Assembly: GCF_000771745.2 (NCBI RefSeq)
Contig: NZ_JPSL02000039.1
Coordinates: forward strand, 186,001-250,000
Origin: Thermus filiformis
GTDB lineage: Bacteria; Deinococcota; Deinococci; Deinococcales; Thermaceae
DNA length: 64,000 nt
Reading direction: 5' to 3'
Every line of letters starts with the position of its first letter. Positions within the stretch are counted from its first letter, which is position 1. Under the pieces are notes generated by a model that ran no database searches, was not told where the DNA came from, and saw only the letters and a list, made by a program, of their open reading frames with translations. This document shows, in pieces, positions 54,293 through 64,000 of this stretch. Position numbers and translations under genes: made by a program.

Positions 54293-55398
54293 CAGATGGA
54301 GTGTACCAGAGCCTTTCGGCTTCCCCGGGTAATCCGGGGAGGGGAAAGGCCCAGGGCCCGGTACCCCCCCCGGGCGAGGGCCCGGACCAGGAGGCGGGGG
54401 TCCAGGGCTTCCCAGAGGGCCAGGGCCTCGTTCTTCACCTCCAGGTCGGGGCTGCTGGCCAGGGAGTCCGTCCCCAGGCCGAACTCCACCCCGTGGCGGG
54501 CGTAAAGCTCCAAGGGAGGAAGGCCCACCTCGAGGCCCCGGTTGCTCCGGGGGCAGAGGACCACCCGCGTGCCGGTCCCGGCCAGGAGGGCCACCTCCTC
54601 CTCGTCCACCTGGACCCCGTGGACCAGGGTGGTCCCCGGCCCCAGGACCCCCAGGCGGTGGAGGTAGCGCACGGGGGTCAGGCCCGGCGCCTCCCAGGCC
54701 AGGCCCAGCCGGTCGTAGAGGGCCCGGAAGGAGCCGGTCCCCCGGAGGAGGAACTCCACCTCGTCCGGGCTTTCCGCCGCGTGGACCATCAGGGGGATCC
54801 CCTCGGCCTTGGCGAAGGCGGCGAGCCGGGAAAGGAGAGGGGGGCTCACCGAGTAGGGGGCGTGGGGGGAGAGGCCGATCCGGACCCGCCCCTCCCGCCG
54901 CCTCCAGCGGAGGAGCTTTTCCCTCACCCAGGCGTAGACCTCCTCCGCCTCCTTGGGGTCGGGGCTGAAGACCTCGTAGTAGGCCACCCCAGCGAGGGGG
55001 CTCTCCTCCAGGAGGTACTCCATGACCTCGTCCTTGAAGACGATGTCCCCGAAGGCCCCCGTGCCGCTTTCCAGAAGCCGCCTCAGCCCCTCCTTCGCCC
55101 CCAAAAGCCCCCGCTTTTCCCGGTGGGCCATCACGTGGGGGATGAAGCCCCCAAAAGGCCCCTGGTAGCGGGGTAGGAGGGAGAGGTCCAGGTGGGTGTG
55201 GGCGTTGGCGGGGGGCGGGAGGAGGGCTTTGCCCTTGTGGACCACCTCTGCCTCGGGGAAGCGCTCTTTAAGCTCCTCTACGCTTCCCACCCCTACCACG
55301 TGCTCCCCCTGGACCGCGAACCCTCCCCGGAGCATGGGGGTGCCGAAGCCGGCGTAGACCACCTCGGCGGTCCAGATCTCAGTCCTTAGCCAGAACAT
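54292..55398 (-). CDS. Amidohydrolase superfamily deaminase (TRZ/ATZ type)
   Basis: A 368-residue metal-dependent hydrolase: NAHTHLDLSLLP (HxH), IGLSPHAPYSVSPPLL, VHAAESPDEVEFL, LVHGVQVDEEEV and LGTDSLASSPDLEV (metal Asp). The pattern fits the deaminases that include aminodeoxyfutalosine deaminase of the futalosine menaquinone route, which Thermus uses; guanine or cytosine deaminase-like roles cannot be excluded. Overlaps the GNAT gene by 20 nt. Confidence 0.82.
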   Translation of the reverse strand: MFWLRTEIWTAEVVYAGFGTPMLRGGFAVQGEHVVGVGSVEELKERFPEAEVVHKGKALLPPPANAHTHLDLSLLPRYQGPFGGFIPHVMAHREKRGLLGAKEGLRRLLESGTGAFGDIVFKDEVMEYLLEESPLAGVAYYEVFSPDPKEAEEVYAWVREKLLRWRRREGRVRIGLSPHAPYSVSPPLLSRLAAFAKAEGIPLMVHAAESPDEVEFLLRGTGSFRALYDRLGLAWEAPGLTPVRYLHRLGVLGPGTTLVHGVQVDEEEVALLAGTGTRVVLCPRSNRGLEVGLPPLELYARHGVEFGLGTDSLASSPDLEVKNEALALWEALDPRLLVRALARGGYRALGLSPPRITRGSRKALVHSI

Positions 55399-56126
55399 AC
55401 CGGTTGGGGTGGCGGAGGAAGTCCACCACCCGGTAGCCCTTTTGGAAGTAGTGGAGGAAGATGCGGCGGCTCTCCTCCCGCCACCTGAGGGCCAGCGCCC
55501 GCGCCTCCCGAAGAAGGGCCCCGAAGTCCTCGGGGATCTGGACCAGGAGCCTGGGGGCCTCGAGGGAGAGGTCGGCCTCCAGGGGCTTCTCCCCCTCCAC
55601 CCGGTTCACCTGGGGAAGGCCCTCCACCTCCGGAGGCGGGGGCGGGTCGTAGAACCGGGGGAAGACGGAGGGCAGGTCCCACTCGGCCAGGAACCGGTCC
55701 GAGGGGGCCCCGGCGTTGATCCCCCCCATGGGGCCGTAGTGGTCCACCAGGTAGGTGCGGACGGTGGCCCCCAGCTTGCGCACGTTGAAGTTGGCGTTCG
55801 CCCCCCGCAAGGGGTCAAAGGTCCAGACCACCTTGCGCACCCCCCGGGCCAGGCACCAGTCCCGCTGGAAGCGCTTGAGGAGGAGGGCGGCCTCCGTGCC
55901 CCGGTAGGCCTCCAGGACCCCCAGCATGTGGGAGTGGTGGACCGCAGGGTCCTTCGTGGGGAAGCCGAAGACGAAGCCCACCAGCTCTTCTTCCGAAAAG
56001 GCCCCCGCCACCAGCCCCCCTTCGTCCTGCGAGGCGATGAGGAGGCCCCGGGGGACGAGATCCCGGTCGTCCCGGCCCCAGACGGCCTTTTGAAGCTCTA
56101 CCACCCGCTCCATCTCCTCAGGGCCC

Positions 56127-56146
<20 letters not shown>
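55379..56146 (-). CDS. GNAT family acyltransferase (COG3375-like)
   Basis: A 255-residue protein: GNAT core in the first 150 residues ([39 protein letters not shown] for acyl-CoA) and a C-terminal extension. [17 protein letters not shown] is typical of this subgroup. Relatives encoded beside NSAR racemases act as N-succinyltransferases, and the same pairing occurs here. Start GTG 56146 after GGGAGGTGG; overlaps the racemase by 20 nt. Confidence 0.85.
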
Positions 56147-58501
<2,355 letters not shown>

Positions 58502-58771
58502 CTACTCCTCCAAAACCCGGTCCACCCGGAAGAACCCTTCCTCCTGGGCCGGGGCCACGGAAAGGGCCTCCTCCTGGGATAGGGAGGGGCGGGGGACGTC
58601 CTCCCTGAGCCGGCCCTCCTGCCACAGGGGGGTCTCGTCCAGGGCGGGCAGGGCGTTCACGAACTCCAGGATGCGCCGCAGGTCCTCCAGGAGGAGGGCC
58701 TCCTCCTCGGGGGCGAGCCGGAGCCTGGCCAGGTCTTCCAGGCGTCTTAGGAGCTCAGGCGTGATCTCCAC
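58502..58771 (-). CDS. gatC: Asp/Glu-tRNA amidotransferase subunit GatC
   Basis: An 89-residue subunit that stabilises GatA in the transamidosome: LEDLARLRLAPEEEALLLED and ILEFVNALPALDETPLWQEG, the family pattern. gatA and gatB are not adjacent. First gene of gatC-serS-racemase-GNAT-amidohydrolase-ClC, all leftward with contacts or overlaps. Confidence 0.9.
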   Translation of the reverse strand: MEITPELLRRLEDLARLRLAPEEEALLLEDLRRILEFVNALPALDETPLWQEGRLREDVPRPSLSQEEALSVAPAQEEGFFRVDRVLEE

Positions 58772-58780
58772 GGGGCTATT

Positions 58781-59524
58781 CTACGAGACCCAGTCCGCCA
58801 GGGCCCAGAGGAGGGGGGCCAGGAAGAGGGCGGGCAGGAAGGCGGCCACCCGGACCTTGGTCAGGCCCAGGAGGTTGATCCCCACGCCCAGGACCATCAG
58901 CCCCCCCACCCCGGTCACCAGGAGGACCCGGGGGTCCTGGGCGGGGTCGGGCAGGGCCTGGGCCAGCGTCCCCGCCAGGAGGGCCACCCCGCCCTGGTAG
59001 AGGAGGATAACCAGGACACTGAACCCCACCCCGAGGCCGAAGGTGCTGGCCAGGGCGATGGAGGAGAGGCCGTCCAGGGTGGCCTTGAGCACCAGGAGGG
59101 AGGCATCCCCGGTGAGGCCGTTCTGGATGGAGCCCAAAAGGGTCATGGGCCCCACGCAGAAGAGGAGGCTTGCCGCCACGAAGCCCTCGGTGAAGCCACC
59201 CCCGCCCCGGAAGGCCCGCTTGAGCCTCTCCCCTAGGGCCTCGAGGCCCTCCTCCACGCCCAGCCACTCCCCGAGAAGCCCTCCCAGGACCAGGGCCAAA
59301 AGCCCCAGGACCACCCCGTCCACCGCCCCCCCTTTGGTCCGGTTCAGCGCCGAGGCCATGCCGAAGCCGATGAACAGGGTGGTGAGCCCCACCCCCTGGA
59401 CCATGATCCGCCCCATCCTCTCGGGAAGCCTTCCCTTGAGGGCCAGGCCAAGGCCGGTCCCCAGGAGGACGGTGAGGGCGTTGACCAGGGTTCCGGAAAG
59501 CTTGTTTAGAAGCCCGGGCTCCAT
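58781..59524 (-). CDS. DUF554 family membrane protein
   Basis: A 247-residue protein with about seven membrane helices; LSGTLVNALTVLLGTGLGLA at the start and FCVGPMTLLGSIQNGLTGD in the middle are hallmarks of DUF554 (YqgA/YdfK). Function unknown. TAGAAT lies 6 nt before ATG 59524, so leaderless. Confidence 0.9.
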   Translation of the reverse strand: MEPGLLNKLSGTLVNALTVLLGTGLGLALKGRLPERMGRIMVQGVGLTTLFIGFGMASALNRTKGGAVDGVVLGLLALVLGGLLGEWLGVEEGLEALGERLKRAFRGGGGFTEGFVAASLLFCVGPMTLLGSIQNGLTGDASLLVLKATLDGLSSIALASTFGLGVGFSVLVILLYQGGVALLAGTLAQALPDPAQDPRVLLVTGVGGLMVLGVGINLLGLTKVRVAAFLPALFLAPLLWALADWVS

Positions 59525-59542
59525 GCGCCCATTCTAAACGCC

Positions 59543-60694
59543 TTAGCCCTCGGAGCGCCCAGTTCCGTAGCGCCGCAGGAGCTCCTCGCGGGTGATGTAG
59601 GCGAGCTGGGCCAAGGGAAGGCCGCGCCTGGGGAGCTCGCCCAGGTAAACCCACATGAACCAGGCGTTGGCAAGTCCTGCGACGAGGAGCTGGTGTAGGG
59701 GCACGGGGTGGAGCTTAAAGCCAAAGACCTTCAGCCCCACGGCGATGTGGCTGAGGCCGTAAACCAGGCGGACATCGGGCTCGTTTTCCAGTTTCTTGGC
59801 CAAAAGCTGGAGCCCCCTGCGGATCTGGCGCAGCAGGGCCATGGGGGGAAGGGCCGCGCTCCTTACGGAGTCCAGGTGGAGCTCGTAGGCTTTGACCCCG
59901 GGCTGGGCCTCGGGAACAGGAGGGCCCGGGAAGCGGGTTGGCGCCACCGCGAGGACGTCAAAGGCCTCGAGGCCAAGCCGCTCAATGCGGTGCTTCTTGA
60001 AAAACCGCTCGTGAAAGCCCTGTAGGGCCCGTTGTAGGCCCTCGCGTGGGCCCAAGGGCTTAAGGGATAGCTCGTCCATCCGCACCGGCTGGTAGCCCAA
60101 CCCGATCAGCTTGGGCAGGGCGAGCTCCAGAATCCTCAGGGTGGTGGGGTAGCGGTCGTGGAGGAGGATCACCGAACCGGGCTTGCACCAAAAGACCAGC
60201 CTTTCCGCAAGCTCTTCGGCGGGCCGATTTGTCCAGTCCTTGGACTCTAAGTCCCAAAGGGCCACCTTCTTCCCGTACATCCGGGTGAAGAGCCGGGTGA
60301 AGGGGGAATGGGCTCCGAAGGGGGGCCGGTAAAGCTTCCCCTCTACCCGCCGGATGTGTTCCGCCTCCCGCCAGGGCCACATCAGGAAGGCCAACCGGTG
60401 CCAGTAGCCGTGCGACTCCACCTGGTGGCCCTCTTGCAAGATGGCTTGGATCAGCTCGGGGTGCTTTTCCGCCTGGGCGCCGGTGACGAAGAACGTGGCC
60501 TTGACGTTCCAGTCCCTAAGGAGCTTAAGAAGGTCCTGGGTGTGCTCGCTGGGTCCGTCGTCAAAGGTGAGGGCGATCCTGGGGCTCGAGCGGTCGCCCC
60601 AGGCGTAGGCTCCTATGCCCATCCAGCGAAAGAGCAGGTCGCTAAGTCCATAAGCGAGTAGAATGCCCGTAATGAGACCACCGGCTACTTCCAT
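59543..60694 (-). CDS. Polysaccharide deacetylase (NodB) family, membrane-anchored
   Basis: A 383-residue protein: N-terminal membrane segment (about 5-22), NodB domain with ALTFDDGPSEHTQDLL (catalytic Asp and metal Asp), ESHGYWHRLAF (metal His), YRPPFGAHSPF and ILLHDRYP, then a C-terminal domain of about 180 residues that I do not recognise. It should remove acetyl groups from envelope amino sugars. Last gene of the glycosyltransferase cluster; overlaps the MFS gene by 10 nt. Confidence 0.85.
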   Translation of the reverse strand: MEVAGGLITGILLAYGLSDLLFRWMGIGAYAWGDRSSPRIALTFDDGPSEHTQDLLKLLRDWNVKATFFVTGAQAEKHPELIQAILQEGHQVESHGYWHRLAFLMWPWREAEHIRRVEGKLYRPPFGAHSPFTRLFTRMYGKKVALWDLESKDWTNRPAEELAERLVFWCKPGSVILLHDRYPTTLRILELALPKLIGLGYQPVRMDELSLKPLGPREGLQRALQGFHERFFKKHRIERLGLEAFDVLAVAPTRFPGPPVPEAQPGVKAYELHLDSVRSAALPPMALLRQIRRGLQLLAKKLENEPDVRLVYGLSHIAVGLKVFGFKLHPVPLHQLLVAGLANAWFMWVYLGELPRRGLPLAQLAYITREELLRRYGTGRSEG

Positions 60695-61839
60695 GCTTCC
60701 CTCCTCAATGTCACGGAATAAAACACCGCGAGAAGGATAAAAATGGCGGCCGCGCTGTAAAAGACAGGGATGGGGCCGTACAGGCTCCAGATCAGGCCGC
60801 CCACTGCGGGGCCGGTCGCGGATCCCAGCCCCTCCACCATCATCAGGGTCCCCCAGACGGCCGCCCGGTTTTGCTCAGGCAAAAGACGCACCACCAGGGC
60901 GTTCCAGCTGGGCAGGAAGAGAGCAAAGCCTACCCCGACCAATACGGCCAGCAGGAAGACCTCGGTAAGGCTGGGTTTTTGCCCCAGCCACACCAGGGCT
61001 GCACCGAGAAAGGTCATCCCCAGGATCAGGGGAAGTTTGGGTCCCCGCCGGTCCGCGATGCGGCCGAGCCAGGCTATGCCCATAAGGGCCACCACGCCCC
61101 CCACTCCGATGACCTTGGCCAGTTCGGGCACCTTTAGGCCCAGCTCCTCGTCCGCGAACTTGATGAGCAGGGGGGCCACCATAGCGGGGGCAAAGGTTTG
61201 GCCAAAGGCGGCCGGGAGGAAGACCAGGAGTTTTCGCCAGGGGTAGAGCTCTCCTTTGCGGGGAAGGATAGGCTCGCGGTAGCGGACCAGGACCAGGCTC
61301 ATGAGGGCGGAGGTCGCGAGAAAACTGGTCAAGCCGTTATAGGCCAGGTCCAGGTTTCGCTGGGCGAGAAAGGCCGTGAGTAGGGTGCCGACCCCGGAAA
61401 AGGGGAGGACGAGGAGGCCGGTGAAGGCGAGGGTGCGGCCTTCCCGTCCTTGAGGGGCAATCCGGCTCGCCATGGTCATCAGGCCTGGCCAGAGGGCCGA
61501 AAAGGTAAGGCCCCACACCAGGGAACTCCCCCAGAGCGTCCACACGCCAGGGTGGTGTGCGGCCAACCAAAGGGCTATCCACCCCGCCGCGCTTGCTCCT
61601 GCCATGAAGAGGGGCAGGCCCAGACGCTGCACGAGGTAGCCCCCCAAGGAGCGGCTGAAGGTGTCGGTAAGGGCGTGAATGGTCCAAGCGGTCCCGATGA
61701 TGACCGGGCTCAGGCCGGCTTCTTGGTGCGAGTAGACGAGGTAAGCCCAGAAGAACCCGCTACGGGAGGCTTCCAGGAGGCCGAGGGTTAAGGCGAACCC
61801 CAAGATTGACAGGGCCTGGTGCTGCTTCAAAAGGGGCAT
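60685..61839 (-). CDS. MFS transporter
   Basis: A 384-residue protein with about 12 membrane helices in two halves; GRIADRRGPKLPLIL is the MFS loop motif. Between a GT2 and a deacetylase, it may export a glycolipid or sugar precursor; substrate unknown. ATG 61839 follows AAAAGGAT. A CCCC-GTT-GGGG mini-hairpin (61851-61861) with the repeat-family tail TGGTATTAG lies between it and the GT2 gene. Confidence 0.85.
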   Translation of the reverse strand: MPLLKQHQALSILGFALTLGLLEASRSGFFWAYLVYSHQEAGLSPVIIGTAWTIHALTDTFSRSLGGYLVQRLGLPLFMAGASAAGWIALWLAAHHPGVWTLWGSSLVWGLTFSALWPGLMTMASRIAPQGREGRTLAFTGLLVLPFSGVGTLLTAFLAQRNLDLAYNGLTSFLATSALMSLVLVRYREPILPRKGELYPWRKLLVFLPAAFGQTFAPAMVAPLLIKFADEELGLKVPELAKVIGVGGVVALMGIAWLGRIADRRGPKLPLILGMTFLGAALVWLGQKPSLTEVFLLAVLVGVGFALFLPSWNALVVRLLPEQNRAAVWGTLMMVEGLGSATGPAVGGLIWSLYGPIPVFYSAAAIFILLAVFYSVTLRREAWK

Positions 61840-61850
61840 CGTATCCTTTT

Positions 61851-61870
61851 CCCCGTTGGGGTGGTATTAG
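61851..61870. repeat. Short form of the hairpin repeat tail
   Basis: CCCCGTTGGGGTGGTATTAG: a 4-bp stem with the same GGGGTGGTATTAG as at 12253-12265 but without the long arms and GCAA loop. It supplies the TAA stop of the leftward GT2 gene (61867-61869). Confidence 0.5.
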
Positions 61871-62574
61871 CGTTCTCGGTCGGCGTAGTAGTCCTTGCCA
61901 TAGTCTTCCGGAAGCCCTAGGGCGCGCCGCCAGATGTTTTTCAGATGCGTGCCGTACATTTTCCAGCGACCGCCCTTGAGCCTTCGGGCTGAGGTTAGGA
62001 CCTTGGCCTCGGGAAGATACAGGATTTTCCCGCGCTGCTTAAGCTTCCGTGTCAGGTGAAGATCTTCGCCGAAGGGAACGTCATAGCCTCCCACTTCCAG
62101 CGCCACCTGGCGTCGTACTGCGTGGTTGCCGCCGGAGGCGTTGGGGTAACCCAGCTTATCGGCGATGGCCACCAGCAGCCCGTAGCCGTAGCGGGACAGG
62201 ATACGGTCGAGCCACGGTCCGTCATAAAAGGCCAAGGGGCCGTAAACCTCCACCACCTCGGGGTCTTGGAAGGCTCGAGCGATGGCGGCGATCCACCCGG
62301 GTTGGACGATGCAGTCCGCGTCGGTGTTGGCCACGACTTCGCCGCTTGCGGCCTCCAGGCCGGTTTGCCGGGCGATGTGTAGGCCGGGGATGGGCTGGTC
62401 TATGACCTTGACGCCCTCATAGCTTCGGGCGATCTCGGCGGTGCGGTCCTTGCTCCCATTGTTGACCACAATGACCTCGTGGGGCTTGGGCTCCTGTGAA
62501 AGGATAGAATCCAGACATGCCCCGATGAACTCCTCTTCGTTTCTTGCTGGAACTACTACGCTTACCGTTATCAT
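61867..62574 (-). CDS. Family 2 glycosyltransferase
   Basis: A 235-residue GT-A enzyme: TVSVVVPARNEEEFIGACLD, VVNNGSKDRT, ANTDADCIVQPGWI (D-x-D-type nucleotide-sugar motif) and GGYDVPFGEDLHLTRKLKQR (ED catalytic motif). Adds a sugar to a lipid or polymer; acceptor unknown. ATG 62574 chosen since homology begins there and GGAGGG precedes it. Confidence 0.88.
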   Translation of the reverse strand: MITVSVVVPARNEEEFIGACLDSILSQEPKPHEVIVVNNGSKDRTAEIARSYEGVKVIDQPIPGLHIARQTGLEAASGEVVANTDADCIVQPGWIAAIARAFQDPEVVEVYGPLAFYDGPWLDRILSRYGYGLLVAIADKLGYPNASGGNHAVRRQVALEVGGYDVPFGEDLHLTRKLKQRGKILYLPEAKVLTSARRLKGGRWKMYGTHLKNIWRRALGLPEDYGKDYYADRER

Positions 62575-62669
62575 CGCTCTAAACCCTCCGCGCTCCCCCG
62601 CCACGCCTTGATGGCCAAAGCGCAGGACCAGGTATTCGCCTAAGGCAGTCTATCATTTCTCCTGGTCGG

Positions 62670-63869
62670 TCAGGCCCTGTTGCGGGGTACGGGTAGCCTG
62701 GGGAAGGGGAAGATGAGCCGCTTAGGCTCCACCCGCAGGATCTCGCTCGCCTCCTCGTACACCTCCACCACCCGCTCGGCGATGCGCTCCGCGGAGCGCT
62801 CCATGGCCCAGGCGCGGGCGTTTTGGGAGAACTGGAGGCGTTTTCCCTCGTCTTTCAGAAGCCCCAGGGCCCGCTCGGCCAGGACCCGGAAGTCCCTTGG
62901 TGGCACGAGGAAGCCCGTCTTCCCGTCCTCCACCCCCTCCAGTGTCCCCTCCGCCCCCACCGCCACCACCGGCACCCCCATGGCCTGCGCCTCCCAGATG
63001 ACCAGGCCCTGGGTCTCCGTCTCCGAGGCGAAGAGGAAGAGCTCGGCCATCCGGTAATACCCCCCGATGGCCCGGTAGGGGATGGGGCCCACCCAGGTGA
63101 GGTGCTCCTCGAGGCCCAGCTCCCGGGCGAGCCCCTTCAGCCGCTCCGCGTCCGGCCCCTCGGGGCCGATGTGCACCAGGTGGGCCTCCACCTCCTTCAG
63201 GATCTCCCGGAAGGCCAGGAGCACCACGTCAAAGCTCTTCTCCGGTCCCAGCCGGCCCACGGTGATGAGCCGCCGCCTGCCCTCGGGCCAGGGGGAGGGG
63301 CTGGGCGGGGAGGCCTCCTCCAAAAGCCGGGTGTCAATCCCGGTGGGGATGACCCGGATGGGCCGCTCTATACCGTAGCTCTCCGCCAGCCGCTTCACCG
63401 GATCGGTGGGGGTGATGACCACCTCCACCCGGTTGTAAAAGGCCTTGGCCAGCCGGGGGATGATGCCCGTGTACCGGTCCAAAAAGGCCAGGCCGGGGAC
63501 GTAGTGGGCGTACTTCTCGTAGTGGGTGTGGAAGGTGGAGACGTGGGGCAGGCCCTCGTTCCGGGCGATCCGCAGGCCCCAGACCCCCAGGGTGAGGGGG
63601 GTGTGGGTGTGGATGAGCTCAAACTCCGTGGGCAGATGGCGGCGGCTGGGGAGGGCCACCTGGTACCCCTCGTAGAAGGGGTAGGGGATGCTGGGCACCC
63701 GGACCACCCCTTCCTCGAGGCTGGGGGCCTCCGGGTGCCGGGGGGCGATCACCCAGGCCTCGTGCCCCATCCGCCTGAGCTCCCGCAGGAGGAGGTAGAC
63801 GCTGGTGGAGACCCCGTTGGGGTCGGGGAGGTATACGTCGGTGAATAGGCCTACGCGGTAAAGGCGCAT
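62670..63869 (-). CDS. Family 4 glycosyltransferase (glycolipid-type)
   Basis: A 399-residue GT-B enzyme: VGLFTDVYLPDPNGVSTSVY, PSIPYPFYEGYQVALP, FHTHYEKYAHYVPG and the donor site FLFASETETQGLVIWEAQAM (E-x7-E). It resembles diacylglycerol glycosyltransferases that build the glycolipids abundant in Thermus membranes; the sugar is uncertain. Probable leaderless start at ATG 63869. First gene of the envelope cluster. Confidence 0.88.
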   Translation of the reverse strand: MRLYRVGLFTDVYLPDPNGVSTSVYLLLRELRRMGHEAWVIAPRHPEAPSLEEGVVRVPSIPYPFYEGYQVALPSRRHLPTEFELIHTHTPLTLGVWGLRIARNEGLPHVSTFHTHYEKYAHYVPGLAFLDRYTGIIPRLAKAFYNRVEVVITPTDPVKRLAESYGIERPIRVIPTGIDTRLLEEASPPSPSPWPEGRRRLITVGRLGPEKSFDVVLLAFREILKEVEAHLVHIGPEGPDAERLKGLARELGLEEHLTWVGPIPYRAIGGYYRMAELFLFASETETQGLVIWEAQAMGVPVVAVGAEGTLEGVEDGKTGFLVPPRDFRVLAERALGLLKDEGKRLQFSQNARAWAMERSAERIAERVVEVYEEASEILRVEPKRLIFPFPRLPVPRNRA

Positions 63870-63876
63870 TGGTCAA

Positions 63877-63905
63877 ATCATAACTGAGGTCACGTGGGCT
63901 CTAAA
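63877..63905 (-). promoter_or_regulatory. Promoter of the GT4 envelope cluster
   Basis: On the minus strand TTTAGA (63900-63905), 17-nt spacer, TATGAT (63877-63882), ending 7 nt before the ATG. Upstream, CTCAGA-TTCATT-TCTGAG (63921-63938) is a perfect inverted repeat that could be an operator. No gene was seen from 63906 to the window end. Confidence 0.65.
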
Positions 63906-64000
63906 TGGGTAAGATGGATGCTCAGATTCATTTCTGAGGGCGGGGTGGCGGTTCGCTAAACCCAGCTTTCAACCCTCTGAGTATGACCGGTAAGCCTCGC

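Overview
This window is chromosomal DNA from a Thermus species: very GC-rich by eye, with tightly packed and often overlapping genes, GTG starts, and Thermus marker genes such as Gfh1 (anti-Gre factor) and a Taq-type DNA polymerase I. The PolA N-terminus (MTPLFDLEEPPKRV) matches what I remember of Thermus filiformis polymerase, so T. filiformis or a close relative is my best guess; no search was run.

Layout. 1-3143: carB followed by a cut-off cyclic-di-AMP receptor gene. 3300-7000: rhodanese, tRNA-His, tRNA-Leu, tig, clpP, clpX. 7000-15400: pncB, metH, a Uma2-type gene, and the folate genes pabB-pabA (fused) and pabC. 15460-18742: greA facing a gfh1-lysS-CDF transporter operon, so a transcript-cleavage factor and its antagonist lie close together. 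18760-19000: a decayed IS200/IS605-type tnpB tail. 19111-23723: a small zinc-finger-like gene, then nfeD-floA-(small membrane protein)-phoH-ybeY-dgkA. 23730-25277: a TnpB-related protein without the zinc ribbon. 25477-29423: aroE, an IMPACT-family gene and polA. 29421-29551: an unusual inverted pair of 8-bp tandem arrays. 29567-34972: glmM, rbfA, thioesterase, aminotransferase and RNase R. 34947-38566: Memo-like protein, CCA-adding-type enzyme, coaE and a PlsY-like protein.

38586-46790 is the accessory part: an island of ABC transporters (two exporter-type proteins, one permease/ATPase pair and one NatA/NatB-type pair) with a small coiled-coil tail-anchored protein and a small Arc-like DNA-binding protein. 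It is bounded by two inverted copies of a related 77-bp coding relic, with a tRNA-Pro just outside the right edge. Two divergent transporter promoters inside it carry the same 17-bp box containing the -35 element.

46988-58771 returns to core functions: Na/Pi transporter with PhoU tail, rsmD, coaD, a DMT transporter, an aldehyde dehydrogenase, aroH, a PIG-L deacetylase, and a long leftward operon gatC-serS-enolase-superfamily racemase-GNAT-amidohydrolase-ClC. 58781-63869 holds a DUF554 protein and a leftward cell-envelope cluster (GT4, GT2, MFS, polysaccharide deacetylase).

Two themes run through the window. Many genes have a TANNNT box only 6-8 nt before the start codon, the arrangement expected for leaderless mRNAs. 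A family of hairpin elements with a GCAA tetraloop and a GGGGTGGT(A)TTA tail sits at gene ends, and compensatory base changes between copies show that the hairpin itself is conserved. No rRNA genes, CRISPR arrays or prophage genes were seen.
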